A stretch of DNA of 64,000 nt from Flaccisagitta enflata (Eukaryota; Chaetognatha; Sagittoidea; Aphragmophora): assembly GCA_965153355.1 (NCBI GenBank), contig OZ231126.1:83080001-83144000 (forward strand), in the 5' to 3' direction. Below the pieces are notes generated by a model. It did not search any database and was not told the origin of the DNA. It was given only the letters and a program-made list of their open reading frames with translations. Positions 51,297-63,261 of the stretch are shown here, in pieces (positions within the stretch are counted from its first letter, which is position 1; each line of letters starts with the position of its first letter). A program made the position numbers and the translations under genes.

Positions 51297-51560
51297 CTAT
51301 TGCTTTTCTAAAATAAGCCAATCGTCGCTCAAAAAGGAGCGGCACTGAGTTTCCGGCCAATCAGCTGCCGAGATTCCTCCTTTCTGAAACACGATGAGCC
51401 AATCAGAAGGCGATAAACCTTAGCCAAGGATTCAAAGCGGTGAACCAATGATGAGGAAACGGTGAAAAAAAGAGGGAGGTTCCCTTTACGCGGCCAATCA
51501 GCGCGCCGCAGCCGCGCGGCGTCAATTATGCCTTAAATGGTTTGAAACGACCGAGAAAAG
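51297..51560. promoter_or_regulatory. CCAAT-box cluster in a GC-rich patch
   Basis: Five CCAAT motifs on the plus strand within about 180 bp: AGCCAATCG (51317), GGCCAATCAG (51355), AGCCAATCAG (51398), AACCAATGA (51440) and GGCCAATCAG (51491). They are followed by GCGCGCCGCAGCCGCGCGGC. CCAAT is the NF-Y site, common in promoters and enhancers (known). The patch is free of repeats, unlike its surroundings. It could be an internal promoter or enhancer of Vsx or of an unseen transcript. Confidence 0.45.
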
Positions 51561-52084
51561 TTAAATGATGAAAACAGAAAAATGTGTGTGTACGCGAGCG
51601 CGGGCGCGGACGTGAATATGCGTGTGTAAGTATCGCTGTTACAAAGCCATAACTAGTTATAAATCCATCAAGGGCGCAAGATTGTATCGTCGATTTGTAC
51701 AGGGGATTGGAGAGAATAAAGGGAGGGGGTGATGCAACGGTGGTTGACCTAGGGGGTAGTATGAAGGATGGAGAATTGGAGATCTAGGAGTGAAAAATGC
51801 GTGATTGAATTCGGAAGAACAGAAGGAAACTGTGTGGTTGGACTGGGAAGTAGGAGTAAAAAAAGCTGTTGGATTTTGGAAGTAGGATTGAAAATTTCGT
51901 GATAAACTTGCACTTTGGAAGTGGAGATTATACAATTGACTTGGTAAGTGAAGAAGTGAAAATGATTGGTTATGGCATTTACATCAAGCAACATTCTTCG
52001 GAAATGATCCGTGGCTGCGTGGAGGAGAAAGCAAGGAAATTGTGGGCGATTGGCGATGGAAGCTGCTTAGTGCTTACATGATCA
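51561..52084. other. Unassigned sequence
   Basis: No protein family recognised; several open frames on both strands of ordinary length. GTGTGTGTACGCGAGCGCGG near 51585. Confidence 0.4.
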
Positions 52085-52716
52085 AGAAAAATAGTCGCAA
52101 AAGCGTTAGATGGTCAGCGGTACCCGTGCCCTGCCTAAGTAGTTTGGGCATGAAGTTGAAGGGGAAGCAGGGCAGCAGCCCTAAACGGGTCGATGACCTA
52201 TGCTTTCACACACATGGGGAATTTTCTCCTCCTCCTTCTTCTTCTTCTTCTTCTTCTCCTTTGTACCCCCCCTCAAATCCCAGTCTCGAGTACCAAATCC
52301 CAGTCTCGAGGCCCAAATCCCAGTCTCGAGGCCCAAATCCCAGCCTTGTGGCCCAAATCTCAGCCTGAAGGCCCAAATTCTAGCCTGGAGGCTGAGAACT
52401 GGGCCTCAATGCTGGGACCTAGGCCTCTTAGCTGGGATTTGGACCTTGAGGATGAGATTTTGGACTCAAGACTGGAATATGGGCCTCCAGGCTAGGATTT
52501 GGGCCTTGAGGCCAAGATTTGGGCCTCAAGGCTGGAATTTGGGCCTCAAGACTGGGATTTGGGCCTCGAGACTGGGATTTGGGACTTGAGACTGGAATTT
52601 GGGGGGGGGGGTACAAAGGAGAAAAAGAAGAAAATGAAGGAGAAGGAGAAGGCGGAGAAAATTCCCATCTGTGTGAAAGCATAGGTCATTGACCCCTTCG
52701 GGGCGGCTTTCCAAAA
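52085..52716. mobile_element. FB2 foldback element, palindromic array
   Basis: AGTCGCAAAAGCGTTAGATG, GTCAGCGGTACCCGTGCCCT, TGCTTTCACACACATGGGGA, CTTCTT/CTC tract; units CCCAAATCCCAGTCTCGAGG to about 52390, then the complementary direction (TGGGATTTGGGCCTCGAGAC) to 52600, GGAGAAAATTCCCATCTGTG, AGCATAGGTCATTGACCCCT TCGGGG. A nearly complete foldback copy. Confidence 0.88.
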
Positions 52717-52763
52717 AGGAGTTAATCAAGTAGGGAAAGCAGCGGATTGTATAAAAAGTTCTC

Positions 52764-52905
<142 letters not shown>

Positions 52906-53114
52906 ATTAATTTTCATATTTTATCTAATGCTAAAATATAACGCGTGAGCTGTACGAAAATGCAAGTTTACTCAAGGACAATCTGCGAAGTTTGCATCAT
53001 AACATGGATGAATGTTAAAGTCGTTCAAGTAGTGGACATGAGGGGCTTTTGTTTTGCCAGAAAAAGTTAGCAGATTCATGTCGGCAATTTGATAAATTCA
53101 TAGATTGATACATA
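52906..53114. other. Unassigned sequence
   Basis: Nothing recognised. Confidence 0.4.
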
Positions 53115-53482
53115 TTTTTAGTCGCGTGCTACGCGACTCTACATCCCGCTTTGTCAGTCCGTTGGTCGGTCGGTCGGTCGGTTGGTCGGTCGGTGGTCCC
53201 CTTTAAGCTTTTTGCCGTTTTTAAGCTTTTTGGGCTCATAGTTCCTTCCCGAATGCCATTATAAGTCATCATAAGTCATTCTAAGTCATTCTAAGTCATT
53301 CTGAGTCATTTTAAGTCATATTAAGTCACAGAAGTCAATTATGTCAATTTAGTCATTTAAGTCACTTGATGTCTTTTTGAGTTATTTTAAGCCATTTCAG
53401 GTCATCTTGAGTCATTGAAAGTAAATTTAGGTCATCTTAAGCTTTTGATGTCCCGCACGCGACTTATAGGTGTTGGCCTTGT
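53115..53482 (-). mobile_element. H1-type hairpin element with a 10-11-bp array
   Basis: TTTTT, AGTCGCGTGCTACGCGACT, ACATCCCGCTTTGTCAGTCC, GGTCGGTCGG array, TAAGTCATTC array (53265-53440), CGCACGCGACTTATAGGTGT and TGGCCTTGTT. Same layout as 15299-15674 in the other orientation. Confidence 0.85.
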
Positions 53483-53997
53483 TAGAAAAGCAAACCACAT
53501 CAGAAATACATTTATCCACCTGTGCCACATGTCGCCTGTGAAGGTGGTTAGGGAACTTGTCCCGGTGACAGGCAGCATGACACTCGCGGCGTCATCAAGC
53601 ACGATTTGACTGGCATCTGCAAAACGGAATCACTTCACGGATAAAACTTTGCCCCATTCTTATTTCTGCATGTTGTAACTTTGAAAACCTCCATTACTAA
53701 CTCACTTCCCAGTGGGGGAGGGAGTCCCCACTCAAATGGCTCTTCTACAATTGAAACTCTGGAAACCTTCATCATCAAATTAACCCCAGCTTAACTAGCT
53801 ATTACATGATTGCGACTTTGGAAACCCCCATCATCAACTCTCTCTACCCTCAACCCTGTTCTTCGGCTCTCTATTCTAATTGCCAGGCTTCGAGAAAATC
53901 GTTCGAAGGGAAGGAAGAAAAGAGTTTGACTTGTCGTTAACATGATTAGCCATTAGCAAAGGCCGCAACGATTAATTGGTTCTCTACGCTTCCTCTG
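53483..53997. other. Unassigned sequence
   Basis: A weak repeat TTTGGAAACCCCCATCATCA / TGGAAACCTTCATCATCAAA at 53685-53840; nothing else. Confidence 0.35.
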
Positions 53998-54232
53998 CCT
54001 CTTCTTCTTCTTCTTCTTCTTCTTCTTCTTCTTCTTCTTCTTCTTCTTCTTCTTCTTCTTCTTCTTCTTCTTCTTCTTCTTCGTCTTCTTCTTCTTCGTC
54101 TTCTTTTTTGCTTTCTTCTCCCTATTTTGTTTTACTTTTTCATTATCATTCTCTTCTTCTTTTCTTTTCTTTTTCTTTTTTTCTTTTTCTTTCTTTCTTT
54201 TCTTTCTTTTTCTTTTCTTTTTCTTTCTTCTT
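53998..54232. repeat. (CTT)n and T-rich pyrimidine tract
   Basis: About 35 CTT units (53998-54108) followed by TTTTC-type repeats that run into the FB1 element. Confidence 0.95.
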
Positions 54233-54785
54233 TTTGGGCAGCGGCCCCAAGGGCGATGTCCTGTAGGTCTGGGGGTAACTTGACGTCCGTCCGTCCGTCC
54301 GTCCGTCCCCCCCCCCGTTGGCCATCGAGGCCTAAAATCCTCACTCTCAGTCCTGATATAGGCCCTCTAAGCCCTCAAATCAGACCTCCAGGCCTCAAAT
54401 CAGCCCTCCAGACCTCAAATCAGCTCTCCAGGCCTCAAATCAGCTCTCAAATCAGCTCTCCAGGCCTCAAATCTGCTCTCCAGCCCTAAAATCAGCATTC
54501 CAGGCCTCGAATCAGCCCTCCAGGCCTCCAATCTGCCCCTAATACCTCAAGCCTAGCCCCGGATCTCATATGTAATCTTCAGGCCCAAAATCTTCCCCCT
54601 AAACCTCAAATCCCTTTTAGGCCTTATATATTCCCCCTCAGGACGTTTGGAAATTACCCCCTGTGTCCTACAGGACATCGGTCCTTTGGGGCCGCTGCCC
54701 TGCTCTCAGTCCACTACTTCACTTGATCACTCCAAGCAGGGCATCGGGTACCGCTGACCATGTGCGATCCTTGGATGACTAGTTC
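54233..54785. mobile_element. FB1 foldback element
   Basis: TTTGGGCAGCGGCCCCAAGG, GATGTCCTGTAGGTCTGGGG, CGTCCGTCCGTCCGTCCGTC; units CTCCAGGCCTCAAATCAGCC; right blocks CCCTGTGTCCTACAGGACAT, CTTTGGGGCCGCTGCCCTGC, GGGCATCGGGTACCGCTGAC, GGATGACTAGTTC. Same right tail as the 10237 copy. Confidence 0.85.
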
Positions 54786-54837
54786 TTTTTCTTCCTCTTC
54801 TTTTTCTTCTTCTCCTTTTCCTTGTTCTCCCTTTCAG

Positions 54838-55043
54838 ATGCGGACACGCAACGGTGTAAGAAGCTATGTCCGTCCGTCAGTCCCTCCGTCGGTCCGTCCG
54901 TGAGCATGAGTCAAAAAGTGGGAAAACGAGTTTTTTGTGTATGTGTCTGTGCTGGAAAGGGGGTGGGGCGTTGGGTGTGGATGGCAGTTGGCTACCCCTG
55001 CCCACCCGTCCGCAACGATATTGTTACCCCGCCTTCTTCTTTC
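54838..55043 (-). mobile_element. H3-type hairpin element
   Basis: Minus orientation: AGATGCGGACACGCAACGGT, GTCCGTCCGTCAGTCCCTCC, CATGAGTCAAAAAGTGGGAA, GCCCACCCGTCCGCAACGAT, TTGTTACCCCGCC. The hairpin end has decayed. Confidence 0.7.
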
Positions 55044-55748
55044 ATTTCTTCTTCTTCTTCTTCCAAAGCTCCTATTTATGAACTGAAGAGAAAGGAGAGA
55101 AGGAGGAAAGTTGAGACTCAATGCAAAGTTGAGACTCTATGCAAAGCGTTGGCGTTTGCTTTTACCAGCGATGACATTGAGAATCTTTCATCATTATAAC
55201 AACGACTTTGATTGGTTAGCTTCCTTTCTCTTGAACATGAATTCTCTATCCCTCTCCCTCTATCCCCTTCCACGCAGACAGGTAACTCTCGTTCATCAGC
55301 CTCTGTTCAAAACTCAAAAGCAATTTATACATCTTAGTAAAAAGATTTTGTTTGGCTTTGTGAGCTTAATTCGCCGACTAGCACTTAGCAACAAGAAGCA
55401 GATGCAGATTTCAGAAATGCAGATGTCCTAATAAAAAGCATAAACAGGCAAGCCAGTAAGTAGGCAAGCAATAGAGCAGGCATAATGTAATCACCACGCA
55501 CCATTCAGTTGAGAACAGAGGTCAAGGGACAAACAGATTGATCTTTTATAGGCAGATTTCTGGTATTCTGTACGAAATTAAAAGAAATGAAATGAAGGGA
55601 CAAAAACTCTTTGATCGGTAAAGGCGGCTTTTCGCTACTCTTGGTTCCGTTATAGCGCAGTGTAATTCTTTTGTCAGTCTGGCGGGATATAAACTCAATT
55701 GGCATGGTACGCCTTTAAAGGCCTCTCTCACTAAAACATCTTAGTAAT
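55044..55748. other. Unassigned (Vsx intron)
   Basis: No feature recognised. This is minus-strand intron just beyond the 77-bp array. Confidence 0.45.
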
Positions 55749-56133
55749 GAGTCTCACCTGAATCCTGTCGTCGGCAAGGCAGGTTTTAAGTGCCAAAGCT
55801 TCACTCGCTTGAATGTCAGGATAATGAGCCTTACTTGTATCCTACCATCAGCCAGGCAGGTTTTAAGTGCCAAGGCCTTTCTTGTTTAAACACTGGGATA
55901 ATGAGCCTCACCTGAATCCTGTCGTCGGCAAGGCAGGTTTTAAGCGCCAAGGCTTCTCTCGCTTGAATGTCAGGATAATGAGCCTTACTTGTATCCTACC
56001 ATCAGCCAGGCAGGTTTTAAGTGCCAAGGCTTTTCTTGTTTAAACACTGGGATAATGAGCCTCACCTGAATCCTGTCGTCGGCAAGGCAGGTTTTAAGCG
56101 CCAAGGCTTCTCTCGCTTGAACGTCGGGATAAT
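55749..56133 (-). repeat. 77-bp tandem array of a partial homeobox exon plus splice donor
   Basis: Five units start (plus-strand GAG) at 55749, 55826, 55903, 55980 and 56057, exactly 77 bp apart. The 56057-56133 unit contains the real exon end. Each unit holds homeodomain codons from AHYPD to RIQ and a GTGAGG or GTAAGG donor. The two types alternate: A (56057, 55903, 55749; CAG|GTGAG) and B (55980, 55826; CAA|GTAAGG, with a stop in the homeodomain frame). The repeat joint is GAGG, present both in the exon (CAAGAGGCTCATTA) and at the donor (CAGGTGAGGCTCATTA). Translation past the first donor meets a stop after 26 codons. Confidence 0.95.
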
Positions 56134-56189
56134 GAGCCTCTTGGAAAGTTCTTTCCAGCTCGTCGATTTGACTGCTCGTGAAAATCGTC
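56066..56189 (-). CDS. Vsx: Vsx-type homeobox gene, exon with homeodomain residues 6-46
   Basis: Exon of 124 nt (one base plus 41 codons). It begins after acceptor TTTCGGTTTCAG (56190) and ends at donor GTGAGG (56065). It encodes helix 1 (QIDELERTF), the loop [12 protein letters not shown] and helix 2 up to ADDRIQ. TIFTS, EAHYPD, ARE-LALKT and DDRIQ are the Vsx/Chx10 signature among paired-like homeodomains. The join at residue 46/47 is the common paired-like intron site and fits the exon at 4815-4995, which starts VWFQN. The first base completes the Arg5 codon from the exon at 56454-56544. The last 68 bp of the exon are part of the 77-bp array, so several donor copies follow the real one. 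Homeodomain numbering assumes the usual 60-residue domain. Confidence 0.93.
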
Positions 56190-56293
56190 CTGAAACCGAA
56201 ATGGACTTTGGATATGTTGTGGAGTGAAACTGTTTTCATTTATTGACTATCGTCTCAGATGTGCCCCGACATGTTTTCAGATACACTTCCGCG

Positions 56294-56353
<60 letters not shown>

Positions 56354-56453
56354 AATGTTTGTCCCTTTTTCCCCTAACCGACCACACCCAAGTAGATTAG
56401 AGAACGTCCTCATAATAATAACTGCCCAGTCCCAAATTTCCCAAGACTGTCAC
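56190..56453 (-). other. Vsx intron, 264 bp, with (CT)n
   Basis: Bounded by GTGACAG donor (56453) and CAG acceptor (56190). It holds about 27 CT units at 56299-56353, purine-rich on the transcribed (minus) sense. Confidence 0.75.
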
Positions 56454-56544
56454 CTGTGGCGTCTTCTTTTCTTCCTCCTTTGACGTTCTCCGTTCGACGC
56501 GCGCGACATCAAAAGGTTCTTGTGGTAAAGTTCGTCCACAAATT
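56454..56544 (-). CDS. Vsx: Vsx-type homeobox gene, exon upstream of the homeodomain
   Basis: The minus-strand frame VDELYHKNLLMSRASNGE leads into RRKKRRRHR, the basic N-terminal arm of the homeodomain, and ends with AG at a GTGACAG donor (56453). Adding the G that opens the next exon gives Arg5, so phase and sequence agree with 56066-56189. A cluster of basic residues just before RHRTIFT is typical of Vsx proteins and likely acts also as a nuclear localisation signal. The 5' boundary is less certain: an AG at 56546-56545 (GTACGCGCAG) is a modest acceptor, but the frame stays open further upstream. The N-terminal exons are not seen. Confidence 0.7.
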
Positions 56545-56639
56545 CTGCGCGTACAACAGAATTTGACAAATTTTGTATAATAAGAAAATCACGCAATTAA
56601 TCTGAATTTATGAAGATTGATGAAATCTTAATGAACAAG

Positions 56640-56765
56640 TCATTAGGAAGCGATTTTTAATGACTTTATACATTTGTTAATTACAAAGTTAGGAGTAGGC
56701 TTTAATTACGTAGTTTAAAGTCGATTTTAATTACAAAGTTAGAAGTGAATTTTAATTGGGGGAAC
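56640..56765. promoter_or_regulatory. Cluster of TAATT homeodomain-type sites
   Basis: GTTAATTACAAAGTTAGGAG (56677), CTTTAATTACG (56701), TTTTAATTACAAAGTTAGAA (56732) and TTTTAATTGGGG (56751) place four TAATT cores in about 85 bp. The module TTAATTACAAAGTTAG is repeated. TAATTA is the general homeodomain site and is bound by Q50 paired-like factors such as Vsx (known). It lies just upstream of the Vsx exon at 56454. Auto- or cross-regulation is inference. Confidence 0.4.
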
Positions 56766-56895
56766 TGTCACCAAAAACGAAGTTTAATTGTGGGACTTCA
56801 ACTGAAGTCGTCTATGAGTGGAAAATTAGGAGCGTGTACAAGGCAAGTATGCATGCACGCAGGCGCACATACAAGAATAATCATATCCATACACC

Positions 56896-56897
<2 letters not shown>

Positions 56898-56988
<91 letters not shown>

Positions 56989-57054
56989 GCACACACTAAC
57001 TCACTCACTCACTCACTCACTCACTCGCTCGCTCGCTCGCACGCACGCACGCAC

Positions 57055-57148
<94 letters not shown>
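56898..57148. repeat. (CA)n with a CTCA/CTCG core
   Basis: CA, then ACTC/GCTC tetranucleotides (57000-57040), CGCA, then CA again to 57148: nearly symmetric around the core. Confidence 0.97.
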
Positions 57149-58180
<1,032 letters not shown>

Positions 58181-58505
58181 TTCCACAACACACCCTTTCT
58201 TCTCTCCCATCCTCTTCTGCCTTCTCTCATCTCCCACCCTCCCTCATCTTCCACCCTTTCTACTCTCCCATCCTTCCCCCCTCTTCTACCTTCTCTCATC
58301 CTTCACCCTTTCAACTCTTCCATCCTTCCCCTCTCTTTCATCGTCCACCCCCCTACTCTTCAACCCTTTCTACTCCCCCATCCGTTCCCCCTCTTCTACC
58401 CTCTCTCATCTTCTGCCCTCTCTCATCTTCTACCCTCTCTCATCTTCTACCCTCTCTCATCTTCTACCCTCTCTCATCTTCCACTTTCCCTCATATTCCC
58501 CCCTT
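58181..58505. repeat. Pyrimidine-rich 17-bp minisatellite
   Basis: Units like CTCTCATCTTCTACCCT recur about 15 times, most regular at 58395-58485. A related run is at 59050-59170. Confidence 0.85.
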
Positions 58506-58507
58506 TT

Positions 58508-58876
58508 GGGCAGCGGCCTGAAGGAGTCGATGACCTATGCTTAAACACATATGCGGAATTTTCTCCTTCTCCTCCTCCTCCTTCTTCTCCGGTCCCCCCC
58601 TCCTCAAATCCCAGTCTCGAGGCCCAAATTTCAGCCTCAAGGTCCAAACCAAGAGGGCCAAGAGGGTCAAGAGGGCCAAGAGGGCCAATAAGGCCAAGAG
58701 GGCCAAGAGGGCCAAGAGGGCCAATCCCAACCTCGAGGCTGAGAAGGAGGAGGAGAAAATTCCCCATACGTGTGAAAGCCCTTTGGGGTCGCTGCCCAGC
58801 TTCCCCTTCAACTTCAAGCACAACCTACTCAGGCAGGGCACGGGTACCACTGACCATCTGACGCTTTTGCGACTAC
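58508..58876. mobile_element. FB2 foldback element, compact
   Basis: GGGCAGCGGCCTGAAGGAGT, GATGACCTATGCTTAAACAC, GGAATTTTCTCCTTCTCCTC; a 9-bp array AAGAGGGCC (58655-58725); GAGGAGAAAATTCCCCATAC, TTTGGGGTCGCTGCCC, GGGCACGGGTACCACTGACC, TTTTGCGACTA. Confidence 0.8.
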
Positions 58877-59671
<795 letters not shown>

Positions 59672-59737
59672 GACGATAGACAAACGGACACAACCAATGT
59701 GAGAAAGTCACACAAATGTACCTTGAGTTTTCCAAAG

Positions 59738-60725
59738 AACAAGGCCGGATACACTGCTACTTCGCGAATCGATAAAAAAGCCGCAATTTTTAACGGCTAA
59801 TTCTTATATTAAATTTCAAAATAATTGACTAAAATTTTATACCACTAAAAATCTTTTGGAAAGAACTTTCATTTGTCTCCAATCTGGCATTTCCAACTTT
59901 ATTCGTTTAGAAATGGCATAAGACAGAGTAAAAACATTGCCATTTTCAGTTTTGCAATCCCATTGAAAAAGAAACATTTTTAAAAAAAAGGAGTTCACTT
60001 TTACAAGCTCTAACTTCTAAATGATTTGAGAATCTCAAATTTAAATACAGACTAGGGATCAGTTCCAAATGAAAAAAAAAATGAAAATCTTTAAAATCAT
60101 TATAACAATAAAATGTTTAAATAAATTCTTTCATTTTTTTATCAATAAGCAAAAGCGTGCAGCTTTTTTTTTATTCGCGTAGTACCCCAGTCACGTGAGG
60201 ATGGGCTCGGGTAGTATGCGAGTTGATAGAGTATTTGGGCAGGAGCAGTAAGGTAAAGGCCAAAGAAGACAGAAAAAAGTGAAAAGGGGACCGACCCACA
60301 GTCCATCGTGATGGGAAAAAAATCAAACTGTTGAGAGTTTAAAATCGCCCCACACAAGCTATTACTCATATTTGTCAAACCCAATTGGCCCAAGTAAACC
60401 AGAGTAATAGAATCCCAATAATTACAAGTGCAGAGAACAGTTTTACTGAAGAAATATAAAGCGCAAAAATAAGTCTAGGCTTAATTTGCATACTCAAAAA
60501 GTCAGAGATTGAGCTCAATCTCAGCTCATAGTTGCGCAATTACGCGCATCAGAGTTACCATTATATCTTGGAGTAAGACAAGGAAAAAGGGTGAAAATGG
60601 ATCAACATTGAGAATGCTAGAAGATCCCGGTCTTTTCCCCAACACTTAAATATCTGATTGATTGTGCGACCGACCGACTGACGGACAAAGCGGGGTGCAA
60701 AGTTGCGTAGCACGCGACTAAAAAG
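59738..60725 (+). mobile_element. H1-type ends around about 0.9 kb
   Basis: AACAAGGCCGGATACACTGC at the start; GTAGTACCCCAGTCACGTGA GGATGGG and TTGGGCAGGAGCAGTAAGG in the middle (60178-60255); GCGACCGACCGACTGACGGA, AGCGGGGTGCAAAGTTGCGT and CACGCGACTAAAAAG at the end. It may be two overlapping copies or one copy with an insertion. Confidence 0.55.
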
Positions 60726-61554
60726 TAATGGCTTTACATACGAAAATCATTGGCACTCTCATCAAGAGACTATCATGATCAGGAGTAGAATTTCAGCTTC
60801 ATTGGTCGCAGAATCTGTATGAAAATGCTTTAAAAAATGAGGCTAGAACACACGTCGACCCTGATTGCGTGGAAATAATAGGTGCATGGCAAGTTACTAT
60901 TGGTAACTATTGCTCTTGCCCTTGACCAAGCGTTTTTCACAAGGGTTATATGTCGTTTTTAAATACTTCAATACGCGTAAAAGACCCAGTTTTGCCCTTG
61001 GTTAAAAGATAGAAGGGAGTCCCCCTCCTCTCATCCCATTTCTTCAAGATGAGTCTCTATGACAGGTGGAAAGGTATACCTGTGCGTTGGCACTTGGTAT
61101 GTCAATAACGCTGTTATTCCTCAACGAAATAACGCATATTTGTCCTAAGATATCATTACTCATGAGGCTATTTTGATACTCCATAAGTCTATCACAGTCA
61201 TCACCATCTTAATAACCACAATCACCGCCATCACATTCACAATCAACTCAATCACCACCAGAAATTAGCGTTACTGCACGTCAGTGGTCGGCCGTTGTGA
61301 GGTCGTTATATGGTAAAAATCCGCCATTTTATACCAAGGTCGTTCTCCCTAAATAACCGGATGTTATTCATACAAGGTCACACATTATCTATGTAAAAGG
61401 AACAAATTTTGTAAAAGGTTCATTGCATTTGACTCATGGAAATCCTCGTTATGAAAGTTGGACAACATTACCACTATACTTACTATACTTATTATACTTA
61501 TGATACTTATGATACTTGCTATATTTAATATACTTACTATACTTACTATACAAG
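60726..61554. other. Unassigned; short ATCACC and TATACTTAC runs
   Basis: CATCACAATCA-type repeats (61195-61262) and TATACTTACTATACTTAT-type decamers (61475-61552). No gene. Confidence 0.5.
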
Positions 61555-61620
61555 ACCCTCTTCTATTCATTTCACTTTTCAGTTAGGGTATAGTAAGGGA
61601 TATTGTTCCACCTATCATAC
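61555..61620. repeat. One-ended copy of the 47590/49230 inverted repeat
   Basis: CCCTCTTCTATTCATTTCAC and GGGTATAGTAAGGGATATTG TTCCACC match 49180-49235. Confidence 0.65.
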
Positions 61621-61652
61621 ATTGGCCTAAACACTGTTAAAAGCGAGAGATA

Positions 61653-61895
61653 ACAAGTCATCCAAGGATCGCACATGGTTCGCGGTACCCGATGCCCTGC
61701 TTGGAGTGATTAGCTGAAGAAGAAGAGAGAGAGCAGGGCAGCGGCCCCAAAGGGCTGATGTCCTGTAAGACACAGGGATGAATTTCCATACATCCTGTGA
61801 GGGCATATCTGAGGCCTTAGTAGCAATTTTCTATAATATTTAATTGGAATTTTGCAATTGTCAATTTGCCATGTTATTCAATGGGAGTTTTATAT
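61653..61895. mobile_element. FB1 arm with CATTGAATAACATGG block
   Basis: AGTCATCCAAGGATCGCACA, GGTACCCGATGCCCTGCTTG, GGGCAGCGGCCCCAAAGGGC, GTCCTGTAAGACACAGGGAT, then CCATGTTATTCAATGGGAG. The opposite arm is absent; 43256-43500 has the same two pieces inverted. Confidence 0.7.
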
Positions 61896-61898
61896 TTT

Positions 61899-62175
<277 letters not shown>

Positions 62176-63261
62176 ACCAAACGCGGTATAGGATCGACTT
62201 AAAGAAACAAAGAATCTTGGAAGAATAGAAGAGAAGGAGAAAAAAGAGGAGGAGGAAGAGGAACGATCGGTTTTCCCGACGAAGTTAGAGAGAAGAAAAC
62301 AGTCAACGGTTTCAAGAATGCATATGAGTTAAGGGAGTACGAGAATAGGTCACCGAAACGAAATGAGCTTGCTACCCTTTTTTTGGCTCAGTAGACTCAA
62401 AATATATGGGTTTGTATCAATTTGGGGGCTGTGGCTTGAAAAAAACCCCTCGGAAGGCCCAAAAAACGAAAACGACCCTATATTTGGCATCTTTAGAGCG
62501 TTTTTGAGTGAAAATTTTAGTTTTTAAGTGAAAATACCAAACTTACATAAGTTTTCAAGTACCATTTCATGCATCAAAATGCATAGACTCTACATTTTCT
62601 CATTTATGATAAGTAGCTTTTTTGCCCTTGGAAAGAATTGGTCAATATTATACAAATACGGTATGATTCTTGAGCATTTCAAGTAGTACTGTTCTTCTAG
62701 CCTGAATTGATTTGATCACAACCTCACCAATTGAAAGAAGATGAAAGAAAAAGTTCTGATATTTTCTTCAGTAATCATATCAAATATCATTCAGAAATTG
62801 AATTGCATAAAATAATGAATGTGATACCAAACACAATTAAGTAAGAATCTTGAATAAGAAAATCCAATGATCAAGCAGACAATTTGGATGACCAAAAATA
62901 AGAAGTATGAGTTTTAGTCGGTGTGATTGTAAAAAATTGCTTCTTTGTGGAAATGCTACATAAAAGAAATCATGGGGAAGATCAGGGAGCAGAGCGTGGG
63001 AGACAGGAGGAGGGACATAAATAGAATGACCATTTCATACGCCAGTTTTTTCCTAATGCAGCATGACTACAAATGATTGTTCACCCACAATGATTTTGAA
63101 ACTCTTAAGCTCTCTCAAAGAGTTCTGTGTTTGTAGATGGCACTTTTAACCATTATTCTGCCCAATCTGAGCCAATCAGTTGTCTCCACATGGACTCAAT
63201 GACCTCACGGTTGAGAAGGGCAAAAACCAAATCTTTTTTTTTACATTTTTAGCCAAGGTTA
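62176..63261. other. Unassigned sequence
   Basis: AT-rich, no feature recognised. The ORF ending at 63262 has no visible polyadenylation cluster here. Confidence 0.4.
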
